A stretch of DNA of 64,000 bases from Paenibacillus sp. HGH0039 (GTDB lineage: Bacteria > Bacillota > Bacilli > Paenibacillales > NBRC-103111). The stretch spans positions 10,197 to 74,196 of the forward strand of contig NZ_KE150412.1 of the NCBI RefSeq assembly GCF_000411255.1. Direction: 5' to 3'. Positions 1 to 15,000 of the stretch are shown here, piece by piece. The notes under the pieces were generated by a model. It made no database searches, had not been told where the DNA came from, and worked only from the letters and a program-made list of their open reading frames with translations. Each line of letters begins with the position of its first letter. Positions within the stretch are counted from its first letter, which is position 1. Made by a program: the position numbers and the translations under genes.

Positions 1-3000
1 CGATTCCTCGTGCGGATATTGGGTTGGCTTAGTTTGAAACGCACCTAGTATCTGCTCTTTTTCTTCTTCTGTTGTCGTCTCGAGTTCAGATAACTTCATT
101 TCCGGGTTGGCTGCACAGGACAATAATACACTTTGTATCTTGGACATAATATTGACCATGTCTTCTGCTGCCAGCTTTCTAGGATCATACAATACATCGA
201 CATGCAGCTGACTGATATCAAGATACGCTTTAAACGTGGTCGTATAATTGGTTTGCTCCCGTCCATCCTCTACGGTAAACCGAAAAGCTGAAGTTTCACT
301 TTGGCGCACTTCATCCCATGAATCATCGTTATCAAATGTAAACAAAACTTTAACTAAATCGGTGTTCTGTTTGGTCAGTCGTTGTACTTTGGCAAAAGAA
401 CAATGTCCATGCCGATCACTTAGTATCGCTTGTTCTTGAGTTTTTCTCCAAATATCGCATATGTGCATTTCATCATCACAACAAATACGAATGGGAATGG
501 TGTTAACAAATATTCCGGCAATATGCTCTATCCCTCTTACATCAGCATTTCTTCCGGAGACCACCTTGCCAAAGACAACATCCTTTATGCCGCACAATTC
601 CTGTAATACGATACCTAAAGCCGTCTCTATCATAGTATTCAGCGTAATATTGTACGTTGCAGCCGTATTAAGAAGTTGTCTTGTTACATCAACAGGAAGC
701 TTATGATTTATTCTCTTCATCTCGCTAGTTGTTTCTTCAGGTTGACGGAGCGGCTTAATGTCAGCAGACTCTTCATAGTCTAGAAGGAGCTCTCTCCAGT
801 ATAGCAAGCTTCTTTCTTCATCTTGTTTTTCCAACCAGTTAACGAAGTCCTTGAAATTTAAGCTCTTTTCCTTCTCTTCCTCTAGTCCTTGCTCAAGCTC
901 CGCAACAGACAAGCCCTGTTGTAGCTTTTCGCATATTTGAATAAAGTCATTAAATATAACGTTATCTGACCACCCATCCGAGATGATGTGGTGAGAACTC
1001 CATATTAATTTCCCTTCTGTTCTACTTAACATGATATTGGTAACCCGTAACAATGCTTCTTGCTGTAGATCAAACCCCCGTTGCAGGTCAGAATCAATCC
1101 ATGTAGAAATTTCTGCACGATCCCTGCCCGACCAGTCCACAACTGCATATTCGATTTCACGACTACGCAAAAGAAGTTGTCTAGACTTAGCGCCATGGTC
1201 ATATACAATTGCCGTGCGAAGTACTTCATGTCGTTTCGTTAGCAATTTCAGCGCTGCCTCAAACGTATGTTCACTTTGATTACCGTTATAGTGATACACC
1301 ATTTGTGTAACATAGCCGGTTGATTGCCGATTCAATAAATAATGGTATAAGATTCCTTCCTGCATCGGAGTTAGCGTATAAATATCATCAATATCCTCTT
1401 TATCAGCAATGTACTCCTGGATCTGTACTAATTCATCACTCGTCAAGTCATCGCAGGAATAATCAGAAGCCGTCTTCACCGGTTTGTCTTGTACACAGCA
1501 ATAGGTGATAATGTCGCTAAGCTTTTCCTCATATAAGGCTGCAAAACGCTCTACAGTCTTCCTATTATATTTACTGCAGTCATAGCGAATTATAAAATGT
1601 AGCATATTCTGTACAATATACCCGTTCATATCAATTGCGCCTTCGGTACTATTCGAATTCGCTATACTCTTGTTGTTTGTAAACAGGGTAGCATTCGATT
1701 CTGTATCCAACTGCCCTAAATAATTGAAGTAAATATCGGACTCAATCGCCAAATAATCACCTTGTAATAAGCCAAATCCCAACCCGCGTAAAGGTACTTT
1801 CCGCAACATTTCTTTTGTCTCAATTATACTCTTCCGTAAATCATCATGACACGGAACACTAATTGGGAACTTAACCGTAAACCATCCTATAGTACGATCG
1901 ATATCTACTTTCTTGTGTATCGCTTCTCTTCCGTGGCCTTCCAGACAAACCGACACTTTGGATTGTTTCGTCAACGCATGTGTTGCAGCGCCGATTGCAC
2001 TTATAAGCAAATCATTGATTTCGGTACCAAACGCTTTTCCCGCTTGCCTTATAAGCTGTTCTGTCTTATCCTTACGGAACGTTATTGTCACATCTTCAAA
2101 CCCATGATCATGCGGATCGTCATCTATAAACAGTTTCTCTTCTTGCATGGCCGCAATGATTGTATTCCAATAATTCGCTTGGGTAGTAATCTCGTTTGTG
2201 TTTTTATATTCTTCTAATGCTTCCGCCCAGTCTTTAAAAGCAAGCGTTTTTGATGGTAACTTTATTTCCTTACCGTCTTTAAGCTGCTGGAGAGCAGTCT
2301 CAAAGTCTTCAAGCAAAATTCGCCATGATACTGCATCAATGACAAGATGATGAATACACAAGAAAAGATAATTGGCAGATTGGGTTTTGAAGAGTGCCGC
2401 TTTCATCAAAGGACCTTTGTTAATATCCATGCTTCGATGAATTATAGCGGAAGCGTCTTCAATCCACGCCGAACCGTTAAGATCCGCATGAACCTCAAAC
2501 ACTTGTAACTCATAAAGTTTACTGTCCGCACTACTTAAAATTGTCAGACTACCATCCCGGTAAATTGCCCGTAATATATCATGATGAACAGCAACAGCTT
2601 GCAAGGCTTCATGAATGTGCGACTCATTATCCGTTCTAACCGTCAAAAGAGCATCTTGATTATGATAGTTAGGATTAGCGTAATTTCTTGCAAAAAAATC
2701 ATGTAAGATCGGTGTATTCAGGACCTGACCCGTAACTTCACCCTGATCATACTGGATCTCTGATTCCCTGCCTACTGTGTGTGCAATCTTTTCAACTGTG
2801 TATTGACTTAAAATATCCGGTACCGAAATAAGATAACCGGCGTTTCTCATCTTCGATACAATCCGGATAGCTTTTATGGAGTCTCCGCCGAGTTCGAAGA
2901 AACTATCTTTTATACTAATACGTTCAACACCAAGTACTTCTCGGAAAATATTCACAAGCACCGATTCAGTTTGATCTCTCGGAGCAACATACTTATTGCC

Positions 3001-6000
3001 CTTCCCTTTGCGATCTGGTTCAGGTAGGCTGCGGCGGTCCAGTTTCCCATTATTCGTAACAGGAAACTGCACCAGTGGAACGATGTATGCCGGGATCATA
3101 TAATCAGGTAAAACTTGGCGAATATCTTCTCTAATTGCTTCCGTATCCAATGTCACTTGATCATTTGGCACCACATAAGCGCATAAATAATCATCCCCTA
3201 CCGCATCTTCTCTAACCATCACGACAGCATTCAGCACGTCAGGTTGTTTTCGCAGGACATGCTCAATCTCGCCCAGTTCGATGCGGTATCCTCTAACCTT
3301 TACTTGATCATCGATGCGGCCAACATATTCAATACTACCGTCTGGAAGCCAGCGGGCAAGGTCTCCCGTGCGATACATCCGCTCACCCTGTTTGAATGGG
3401 TTGTCAACGAATTTCTCTGCGGTAAGATCGCTCCGATTAAGATATCCCCTGGCAACACCCGCTCCACTGATACAAAGCTCACCTGCCACACCGATTGGAA
3501 GCGGAGATCCGTACGAATCTAATATAAATACTTGTACATTGGCAATCGGTTTTCCAATCGTAACTTTATCATGTAAATGAATTTCAATCCCAGTTGCGTC
3601 TACCGTTGCTTCCGTCGGACCATACACATTGAACAAACGAATATTCCAATTTTCAAGCAAAGCGGCAGCCAAATCATCCGTTAATGGCTCTCCGCCGACA
3701 ACAATTACTTCCAAACCATGTAATGGATGAACATCCCGAACTTCATCCATAAGCATCTTCATCCGCGTCGGTGTACCCTTCATGATGTTCACATCATATT
3801 GCTCAATCAATTGCAAGAGTAACTTTGGATCGTGTTGTGCCTCCTCATCGGCAATTATAATCTGCATTCCTTTGAGCAAGGCATATAGTGTTTCATAGAC
3901 TGTGCCGTCGAAAGAAATATTCGATACACATAACATTGTTTTCGTCGAATCCAAGTTTTGTAGCTGATTTAGACCTGCAATCAAGTTACTAATCGAACGA
4001 TGTTCCACCATTACCCCTTTTGGTTTGCCTGTAGAGCCTGAAGTGTAGATGATATAAGCGATATCGGTTGCTTCTACAATCGCATGCAGATTATGACTAG
4101 GTTCATCACACCTTTCTTGATCCACATGAATGCGTCTTACATGGGAAGGCAGTTCGATCGTGTCATCGTATTGCCTCTGAGTCAATACTGTCGATAACCC
4201 GCTATCTTCCACCATGTACTGAATCCGCTCCAAAGGATAGGTCGGATCTATTGGCACATAAGCCGCGCCTACCTTTAACGTTGCGAGTATTCCAACCATC
4301 ATTTCTATACTGCGACCGAGTAAAATACCGACAAAATCCCCGCGGCGCGTACCATGAAGAAGCAGTATTCTCGCAAGCTGATTTGCTCTCATATTTAACT
4401 GTTCGTATGTCAGAGCTTGATCTCGAAAGCGTAGAGCCGTTTTCGCCGGCATAGCCTGTACAATCTGCTCAATTTGTTCATGAATGGGTGTCGTCACATC
4501 ATAAACACAGGACGTATCGTTAAATGACGTTAAAATGTGCTGTCTTTCTGCTTGCGTCATCATTGGCAATTGACATATTTCAAGTTTAGGGGATTGCGTA
4601 ACTGCTGCCAACAACGTTTCATAATGTTTCACCATTCGGCGTACGCTTTCTTCCTGGAACAGACTTGTTGCATAGCGTACTTCAATGCGATAGCCACTTA
4701 CCATTGGCGTCACTTCTAATGTTAAATCAAATTTAGCCGAACTGTGCTGTAAACTATAGTCATCATGAACATTCGTACTGTTTATGCCATAAAAATCAAA
4801 GTCTGCTTCTTCATTATTCTGTAATACAAACAACACATCAAAAAGCGGATTCCGGGACATATCCCGGTGCAAGCCCATAAGATCAACCAGATCTTCGAGC
4901 GGAAATGCTTGATGCTCAATCCCTTTTAGACATACTTCTTTCATCTCCGACAGAAAATCCACGAAATTCTTCTTTCCCGATGGTTTTCCACGTAATGCAA
5001 TCGTATTCACGAACATGCCGATTAGAGGCTCTGTATCATAATGTAAACGTCCATTAACAGGGCAACCTACGATAATATCCTCTTGACGGCTATATTTACT
5101 CAACAAAATCATCCATGTGCTCAGTAGTACCATATACTCGGTTGCACCCGACATCCGGCACAATGCTGTTACAGCTTCCCGTAACTCTACATGACTCACG
5201 ACTGCTTTCCCCGTATACTGCTGTACTTGCGGACGTGTAAAGTCTGTTGGTAAATTCAGTACCGGTAGTTCACCTTGCAACGAGTTCAACCAATACGTCT
5301 CATGTTCCGTCATGTCTTGAGTGTGCAACCATTCGCTATAATCTTTATATTGAATCGGCATTGACTCAAGGGGTTCGCCATTATATAGCTTGGACAAATC
5401 CTGCATTAGATTATTAATCGATGCCCCATCAGAAATGATATGGTGCATATCGAAGGCTAGGAGATAACCACCTTCTTTTTGATTATTTACTTTAACACGT
5501 ATTAATGGCGCTTGAGACAAATCAAATGCACGCACAAACCCTGTATCATCATCTTCATCCTCAGTAATCAGAAGCGTAAACGGCACATGGTCATGAATAC
5601 GCTGTACTGCTTCTCCGTTCTCCATATGAAAGCTTGTTCGTAAGCTTTCATGCCGTTGTATGAGTTGCTTCAGTGCAAGCTGAAGTCGTTCACTATCAAG
5701 GGATGCATCCATTCGACGCAATAACGTCATATTATAAGCCGTACTATGCTGATCCATCTCTTGAATCGCATAAAGACGCTTTTGAGCGGAAGACATCCGA
5801 TATGATTCTTTCCGCATAGCATGCGGGATGGGTTCAAACACAGCCTTCGTATATAACGTATTGTGCGTAGTATGTTCTGCACTGATTAGTTCAAGGTGCT
5901 GACTGAGCGCTTTAATATGCGGGTTCTCAAACAATGTTATTATCGGTAAACGTATTCCAATCATCGCTTCAATCTGATTTATAACGCGTACAGCATGTAA

Positions 6001-9000
6001 TGAGTGACCACCTAACGCAAAGAAATCATCATAAATACCAACACGGTCAACAGAAAGCACATCACCGAATATATTACAAAGCGTGAATTCCAATTCAGTC
6101 GCCGCAGCCGTATATTGCTGCTCATGCACGATTTGTATTTCAGAAAGCGCTCGCTTATCTACCTTTCCGTTTCGTGTCATAGGAACGTTCTCAACCTGTA
6201 TCATATGCTGCGGCACCATATAGGCAGGAATTGTCTTACCAAGAGAATTCCGGACTTCATTCATCTGAATCTCAGTGCTAGATACCAGGTATGCATACAG
6301 TTCCGTTTCACTTCCATCTTGTTCGCGCGCGATAACAATCGCATCTTGGATACCTTCTAATCTTCGAAGAGCATGCTCTACCTCGCCCGCTTCAATCCTG
6401 TACCCTCGAATTTTCACTTGGTCATCAATACGTCCAATATACGCAATATTCCCATCCGGCAGCCACATCGCAATATCTCCGGTACGGTACAGCCGCTCAT
6501 CAGGAATAAGCGGATTCTCAATAAACTTCTCCACAGTAAGTTTTGGTTGGTTCATATATCCTTTCGCTACGCCGTCGCCGCCTACAACAAGTTCCCCTGG
6601 AACACCAATTCCACATAGCTGCATTTTTCTATCCATAATATACGCAGTACTATTGTTGATTGGCTTCCCGATAGGAATATTGAAGTAATCCGTTTCTATC
6701 GCATACGTAACAGAAAAGGTCGTATTTTCTGTTGGACCATAACCATTAATTACTCTGAGTTTCGGATGTTTTTCCCTTACTGCTTTGATATGTTTCGCAG
6801 ATAATCTCTCTCCTCCTACCAATAAATACTGTAACGGTTGAAAAACTTCGCATCTAGTGTCTACCATATAATTGAAAAGCTGCGCAGTCATCCACATCAT
6901 CGTAATCTGGTGCTCGTATATCAACATTCCTAACATGTTCCCGTCTGTTATGCTCTGCGTATGGGCTAACACCAATTGCCCGCCATTGAGAAGTGCGCCC
7001 CATATTTCAAATGTCGACGCATCGAAGGAGAGTGCACCGGTCAACAAAATATGCGCCCCGTTTAAATCAGCATAGTTCGTTTGCTTCACAAGCCGTACGA
7101 CATTTTGATGTGTAACACAAACACCTTTCGGATATCCTGTCGTACCGGATGTGTACATGACATACGCAATATCATCTGCCGTTACTAAGGCACGCTCTGT
7201 CATTGCCGCATAACTTCCATTTAGATCTATGACGGTGCAGTACTCTTGAAGGACATTAATCATGTCCCCTTTTACATCACCGCACAGTACGATATTCAAA
7301 TCGCAATCTTCCAAAATAAAGCGCAGGCGAGTATCCGGTTCATCCGTATTAATTGGTACATAGCCACATCCTGCTTTGAGTATCCCCAGCAGCCCTACAA
7401 TCATGTGCACGCTTTTCTCACATACGATGCCAATTAATTGACCTGAGGATACCCCTCTTTTTCGCAATTCGGTGGCAATACCTTGCGCGGCCTTGTCTAA
7501 TTGTTGATAGCTTAATTGTTCCTTATCACATACGACACAAATTTGATCGGGCGTAAGTTGAGCCTGTTCTTCAAATAAGTCCGGAATAGATTTATGTTTC
7601 GGATATGTGCTTGCCGTATTGTTGAATTCACCTAGTATTCGTGCCTTATCTTCCTTGCGAATTAATTCAACATCGAAAATCTTCTTCTCAGGAGACTCAG
7701 CAAACGCACATAATACATTGTTTAACATGCTAAGCATCATCTCTACTTCTTCTAAAGCATGCTTGTTTGGATTATAGAGAACTGTAAATCGTAATGCCTT
7801 GTCCTCTACAGCAGCCAATAGATTAAGTGGATAGTTTGTTTCATCTCTCGAAGAAACAAGCGCTAATTGCAAACCATCTGTATGTTCACTTTGCTGTTCT
7901 TGTGCCAAATGATTTTCAAAAACAAAAAGTGATGAAATCAAATCTGATTTTTGTGCGGTTTGTTCTTGAATTTTAACCAGTGAACAGTGAGCGTGCATCG
8001 TACTTTCAATACCTTGATCTTGTAATTCCTGTAAAAGTGATATAATCGTTGAATTCTCGTCTGCACTAACCCTTACCGGTATCGTGTTAATAAAAAGACC
8101 TACTATTTTTTCAATCCCTCTTACTTCGGCATGCCTTCCCGAAATTACTTTGCCGAACACGATATCATTTGTAAAGTTAATCTGTTGTAATACGATTCCC
8201 CAAGCTGCTTCGGTGATTGTATTTATTGTTAGCTGATGCGCTTGTGCTAAAAGTAACAACCTGCCTGTCAATTCAACATCCAGCTTCTTTTTCACTTGAG
8301 CCAAGTTGGAATTGGAAGATGGTGGATCGAAATACGGACGGTATTTGTATGTTAAGTCATAATCACGAAGTCGTTCGCGCCAATACGTAAGCGCAAGCTC
8401 CTCATCTTGATTCTGGAACCACTGAATATAATCACCGTACGTCGCAACCTGGAACTTCTCTTGTTCAATAACTTGTTCTACATCGTGTGTACTATAACCA
8501 TCTTGAAGCAAGTTATAGTAATTTTTTAAGTCGTTACATAATAATTCACTACACCATCCATCTGCAATAATATGATGAAAGCTCCAGATCAATTGCGTGC
8601 AATTAGTGGATAGTTTAATAGTTTTTATGCGAAATAGCGCATCAAGCTGCAGATCAAATCCCCGCTTGACATCCATCTCTATCAGTTCATTTAATCTAGC
8701 TAGTTGTTCTTTCTCATCGTATGTTGTTAAATCAATTTCTTCCCAATCAAGTGAGCCATGTGACAAAATGATCTGCTTCGGATGCTTTAACCCTTCATAC
8801 ACCATCGCCGTTCTCAACACATCATGCTTTTTAAGTAAACATTGGAACGCACTGCGCATGAGATTAGGATCTATATGCTGATTAATCCGATAAATAAACT
8901 GGGTTAAATACTCGGAACCGCTGCTTTTTAGGCCATGATACAAAATACCTTCCTGTAGCGGCAATAAATCAAATATATCCTGTATATCATTTTTCCCTGG

Positions 9001-12000
9001 ATAAAGTCGATGCAGGACACTCAAATCTTCATCCGTAATCGAAATTGCAGAATAGTCAGACGGTGTCCGAACCGTTTCTTCTTGCTGCATACAATGTGCA
9101 ATCATAGACTGAGTACACGCTTTATATATATCAGCGAATCTTTGTATCGTACTGCTGGAAAAAAGACCTTTATTGTAACGGAAAGTAAATGTTAATCTTC
9201 TTTCGCTTATCACACCGTTGATAAACAATTCCGACAACATTTTATTCTCATCCGCTAAGCCTTTACCTGAACTAAAAAAGTGTAACTTCTTCCCCTTTGC
9301 CTCAGCGTCCATTTGTCCCATGTAGTTAAACATGATTTCAAGCGGTCTGACCGACAATTCTTCCTGCAATAGACCATACCCAAGACCTCGGTTCGGGATT
9401 TTTCGCAATATCTCTTTTGTTGTAATGATACTTTTTGCGATCTCATCATGGCACGATACCACCACCGGATACACACTTGTAAACCATCCGACCGTCCGGT
9501 CGATATCGATACGCTTATGAATCGATTCCCTTCCGTGTCCTTCCATACCTATCGTTACATCTCTAGCCCCTGTCAATTTCTTCACAGTCATCCCCAAGGA
9601 GCTGATAAGCAAGTCATTGATTTCGGTATTATACGCCCGACCTGCCTGGTGAATAAGCTGTGTCGTTTCTTCTTCATTCAAATGTATCGTGTAGTTACCA
9701 TACCCGCTTTCCCCCGTCTGTTCGTCCATGCTAAGTGCACCGGACTCCATCTGCGTTGCTACTTGTTCCCAGTACGCTCGTTCTTTTTGCAATAGAGGGC
9801 TGCACTTATATTCTGCCAGTGCTTCTGCCCATGCCTTATACGACGCCGTCTTTGCCGGGAATCGGATTTTCGTCCCTTCTTTTACTTGCCGGATGGCTGT
9901 GCTGATATCTTCTTGCAGGATACGCCATGATACGCCGTCCACCACAATATGATGGATCCCTAGAAACAATAGATTCCCTTCACCCGTCCGGAACATCGCT
10001 GCCTTCACCAGCGGTCCTTTTTCTAAGTCGATACTGCTATGCAAATCCGTACATACCACTTCCATTAGCCCCGCTGCTTCTTGTTCTTCGTTATAGTCAT
10101 ATACCTTCAGCTCATACGCTCTGCTGTCATTCGCCTTTACGATCTCTAGTTGACCTTCCCGGTAGATAGACCTGAGTATATCATGATGAACTACGAGGGC
10201 ATCAAGCACCTCCCGAAGCTGTTTTTCATCTTCGAGATCAATTTCCATCAGCATATCTTGATTAAAATGATGCGGATTAGAAAGGTTCCAAGATGCAAAC
10301 TCCCTGACGATCGGTGTCAGCGGTACAATGCCGCTCACTTCATCTTGCTCGTACTGCTCCTCGATTACAGACTTTTGTACCGCATAGCTGATCGCTCCGA
10401 CTGTGTTTCTTTGCATAATATCTTTGATTGCGATATGATAACCCATACTTCTTAGCTTCGATATGATCCGTATCGCCTTGATCGAGTCCCCGCCCAACTC
10501 AAAGAAGCTATCCTTCATGCCGACTCGCTCCACGCCCAGTACCTCACTAAGGATACTGCACAGCTGCGCTTCAAGTTCGTTTTTCGGAGCGGTGTATTCC
10601 CTGTCGCTTACCGCTACGATCTCCGGTAGTGCCCGTTTATCCAGCTTACCGTTGCGCGTCACCGGCAGTTGATCAATCTGCATCATATACGCTGGCACCA
10701 TATAGGCCGGTAGTATCTCCTCTAACTCCTGCCTCACTGCTTGCAGTTGAACTACATCTTTCGAAACTAGGTAGGCAGATAGCGCTTTCTCTCCGTCATG
10801 GGTTTCCCGTACTATGACCGCCGCATCTTGGATCCCTACCAGCTGCCGCAGCGCATTTTCCACTTCTCCCGGCTCGATCCGGAACCCCCTGATCTTCACT
10901 TGTTCGTCAATACGACCCAAATAAGCAATATTCCCATCCGGCAGCCATTTAGCTAAGTCCCCGGTCCGGTACATCCGCTCACCTGGTACAAAGGGGTTCG
11001 CTACGAATTTTTTACTGGTCAGTTCCGGCTTGTTGAGGTAGCCCCTTGCAACGCCGTCGCCCGCCACGCATAACTCCCCAGGCACACCAATCCCGCATAA
11101 TTTGTCCCCGTCAAGTATATATACATGATTATTTGCAATCGGTTTACCAATCGGGATGTTGTTTGGCACGTCACTTATCCCATCATATTCCCAATACGTA
11201 GCCTGTACTGTACATTCCGTAGGACCATAAGCGTTACAATATCCGCAATCACTATTCCGTGTTTGTTCAATAACCGACTCATTTGTTGCGGCTCCAGCCG
11301 TTGTTAACCATCTAACTCCTGTAAACGCCGTCTGGAGATAGTATTGTGGCGGCAGTACAGCTAACGTAATCCTGCTTTCTTGCACAAAAGAATTAAACCG
11401 TGTTACATCCGCTATAATGGATTTTGACACCAATGTTAGCGTCGCCCCTAGCAATAGTGATAAGGTCATCTCCCATACAGAAGCGTCAAAGACATAGTTT
11501 GCAAATTGAAGCACATTATCTTGACTTGTAACGTTATATTGCTTCAGAAGATGATGCCGTAAGGATACAACACCCTGATGCTCTAACATTACGCCCTTCG
11601 GTTGCCCCGTAGTCCCGGATGTATAGATTATATAAGCCAAATCATTCGGGCGATTGATTTGCTCGGGATTATCGCTGATTCCTTCCCATAGCATATCGTC
11701 AGCAAGATTAATCGTTGGCAGCCCAGTTTCAATCGTAGCTTTATACACAAGCACTGCTTTTGGTTTACAGTCAGCTAGAATGAACTGGATTCGCTCTGCT
11801 GGAAACGTAGGATCGACCGGCACATATGCAGCGCCTGCCTTGATGATGCCATACATCCCGGCAATCATCTCCACACTTCGCTCTGCCACGATAACCACGC
11901 GGTCATCAGGTTTAATGTGCAGTCTGCGAAGCGCCCCTGCCACTTGGTTGATTTTTCTGTTTAACGCGTCATACGTCATATAGTTGTCTTCATATACGAG

Positions 12001-15000
12001 GGCGATTGCGTCCGGTGTGTTTGCAACCTGCTCTTCCCATAATGCTGGAATCGTTTTATCCTTTGCATACAGTGAGCTCGTATCATTAAATACACCTAGT
12101 ATCTGTTCTTGTTCTTCCTCTGTTATTGTTTCAAGCTCAGATAACTTCCCTTCAGGGTTTGCTACGATAGCTTGTATAACATGTTCTAGCCGTACAACAA
12201 TTTGCTCTATGTCCTCACGTGCATACACGTTCGGATTGTATATTATTTCACATACTATCTTCCCTTCATGTTCATAAGCGCATAACGTTAAGCTGTAATT
12301 GGTTTGGTCCAAGCCATACTCAATCTCGTACATAAAATCTGTCAGCTTGTCCTCATCCACGTAGTAATTTTCAAACATATAGAGCACTTGGATTAAATGC
12401 TGCTTCTGCTCCGTCTGCGCTTGAATCTCAGCGAGCGAACAATAGGCATATTGCTCACTTTCAGTCCCTTGCTGCTGCATTTCTTTGATCAGTTCTAGTG
12501 TACTCATGTCTTCTTTGCTTGCTACACGAACCGGTATCGTATTAATAAACAGACCGACGATGCCCTCTATTCCGCGCACATCGGCTTGACGCCCGGACAT
12601 TACTTTCCCGAACACCACATCTTTCTGACCGCTGTATGCTTGTAAAACAACTCCCCAGGCCGTTTCCACCACATTACTCACCGTCAATTGATGGGCAGCT
12701 ATCAGTTCCCTCAACTGCAAGGCATCTTCAGGAGATAATGTAATCGCCAAGCTCTGTACTTGCTGCTCACTTTCTTGCGGCGTATATATCGGTTTAATCT
12801 CGGCAACTTCTTCATATCCTGCTAGTACATCTAACCAGTAAGACAGCCCTTTTTGTTGATCTTGTTTTTCTAGCCAACTAATATAATCTTCGTAGGAATC
12901 CTGGTACTGCTTTTCTGTGATCACCTGTGTTTCCAGCGTAGATGTCAAAACACCCTTCTCTAATGCCTTGTAAATCCGATTGAAATCCCCGTATATTATC
13001 GGTAGGCTCCAACCGTCCAACAGAATGTGATGAAAATTCCAGATCAATTGATAACGATCTCTTGCCAGCACTACGTGGTGTACACGCAATAACGGGTCTT
13101 GTTCAAGATCAAATCCTCGCTGGATTTGGTCATGGGCGAGCGCTTCCACCTGTTTTGCCTGCAAAGATGGTTCTACTCCCGTTAAATCGGTTCTTTCGTA
13201 TTCCACTTCTCTTCCTCGGATCACGACTTGCTTTGGTATCGATATATTTTTATGAATAATCGCTGTACGGAGCACTTCATGCCGCATGACAAGCAGCTTA
13301 AGCGCTTGCTTCACCATGTGCTCATCGGCATAGCCTTGCCCTATAAAAATATTCTGATTTCTATAGGCTGTCGATTCTGGTTCGGCGATGCTATGGTATA
13401 ACATCCCTTTCTGCAATGAGGTTAAGCCGTATATACGATCTATTTGGAATGCACCACCGGTTACATGCTGGATGACGGATAAATCTGCACGAGTCAAATC
13501 CGCTGCATGATAGTCAGACGGTGTCGGAACCGATTCTTCCAACTGCATACAATATGTAATAGTAGACTGTATATGGGCTTTATATACCTCAGCAAATCTT
13601 TGTATCGTAACATTTGAAAAGAGACCTCTGTTGTAACGGAACGTAAATGATAATTTCCCTTCACTGATCACACCGTTAATAAACAATTCCGACAGCATTT
13701 TATTCTCATCCGCTAAACCATTACTCGAACTAAGAAAGTGTATCTTTTTACCCTTCGCTTCAGCATCCATTTGCCCCATATAGTTAAACAATAAGGTTGG
13801 TAGCTGATTTCCCGTTAATAGATCGTATAACAGGCCGTACCCGACTCCGCGGTTCGGTATTTTGCGCAGCATCTCTTTCGTTGCAATGATACTTTCCGCC
13901 ATTTCGTCATGACACGCTACCATAATCGGATAGACGCTCGTAAACCATCCTATCGTCCGATCGATATCGATCCGTTTATGAATTGTTTCTCTCCCATGCC
14001 CTTCCACACCAATCGTTACTACACTTGCTCCTGTCAGTTTCCTAACGGACATTCCCAAGGCACTGATAAGCAAATCCGGCACTTCAGTACGAAACACTTT
14101 TCCTGCACGTTGCAACAGGCTTTCCGTTTCTTCCACACTTAAATGGATCGTGTAGTTATCATACCCGCTTTCCCCCGTCTGTTCGTCCATCCTTAGTTCG
14201 CCTGCCGCCATCTGCGCCGCTACTTGCTCCCAGTACGCCCGTTCTTTCTGCAATAGATGGCTGTCCTTATATTCTGCCAACGCCTCCGCCCAGGCCTTAT
14301 ATGACGCTGTCTTTGCCGGGAATTGGATCTTTGTCCCTTCTTTTATTTGCCGGATGGCTGTGCTGATATCTTCCTGCAGGATACGCCACGATACGCCGTC
14401 CACCACAAGATGATGGATCCCTAGAAACAGCAGGTTCCCTGCCGCTGTCCGGAACATCGCTGCCTTCACCAGCGGCCCTTCTTCTAAGTGGATACTGCTA
14501 TGCAGATCCGTACATGCCGCTTCCATGAGCTCTGCTGCTGCTTGTTCTTCCAGATAGTTATACACCTTTAGGTCATATGCTTTACTGTCACTCATCCCTA
14601 CGATCTCTAGCTGACCTTGCCGGTAGACGGATCTCAGGATATCATGATGCGCCATAAGGGCATCAAGCACTTCCTGAAGCTGGTTCTCCTCTTCCAGATC
14701 AATCTCCATCAGCATGTCCTGATTGAAGTGGTGTGGCTTAGGAAGATTCCAGGAGGCAAACTCTCTGACGATCGGCGTCAGCGGTACGATGCCGCTTACT
14801 TCATCCTGCTCGTACTGTTCCGCTAGGGCAGACTTTTGTGCCGCGTAGCTGATTGCCTCAACTGTATACTTTTGCATGATATCTTTGCTTGCGATGTGAT
14901 ATCCTGCGCTCCTTAATTTCGATACGATACGTATCGCCTTGATTGAGTCTCCGCCCAGCTCAAAGAAGCTGTCCTGCGTGCCGACCCGCTCGACGCCCAG

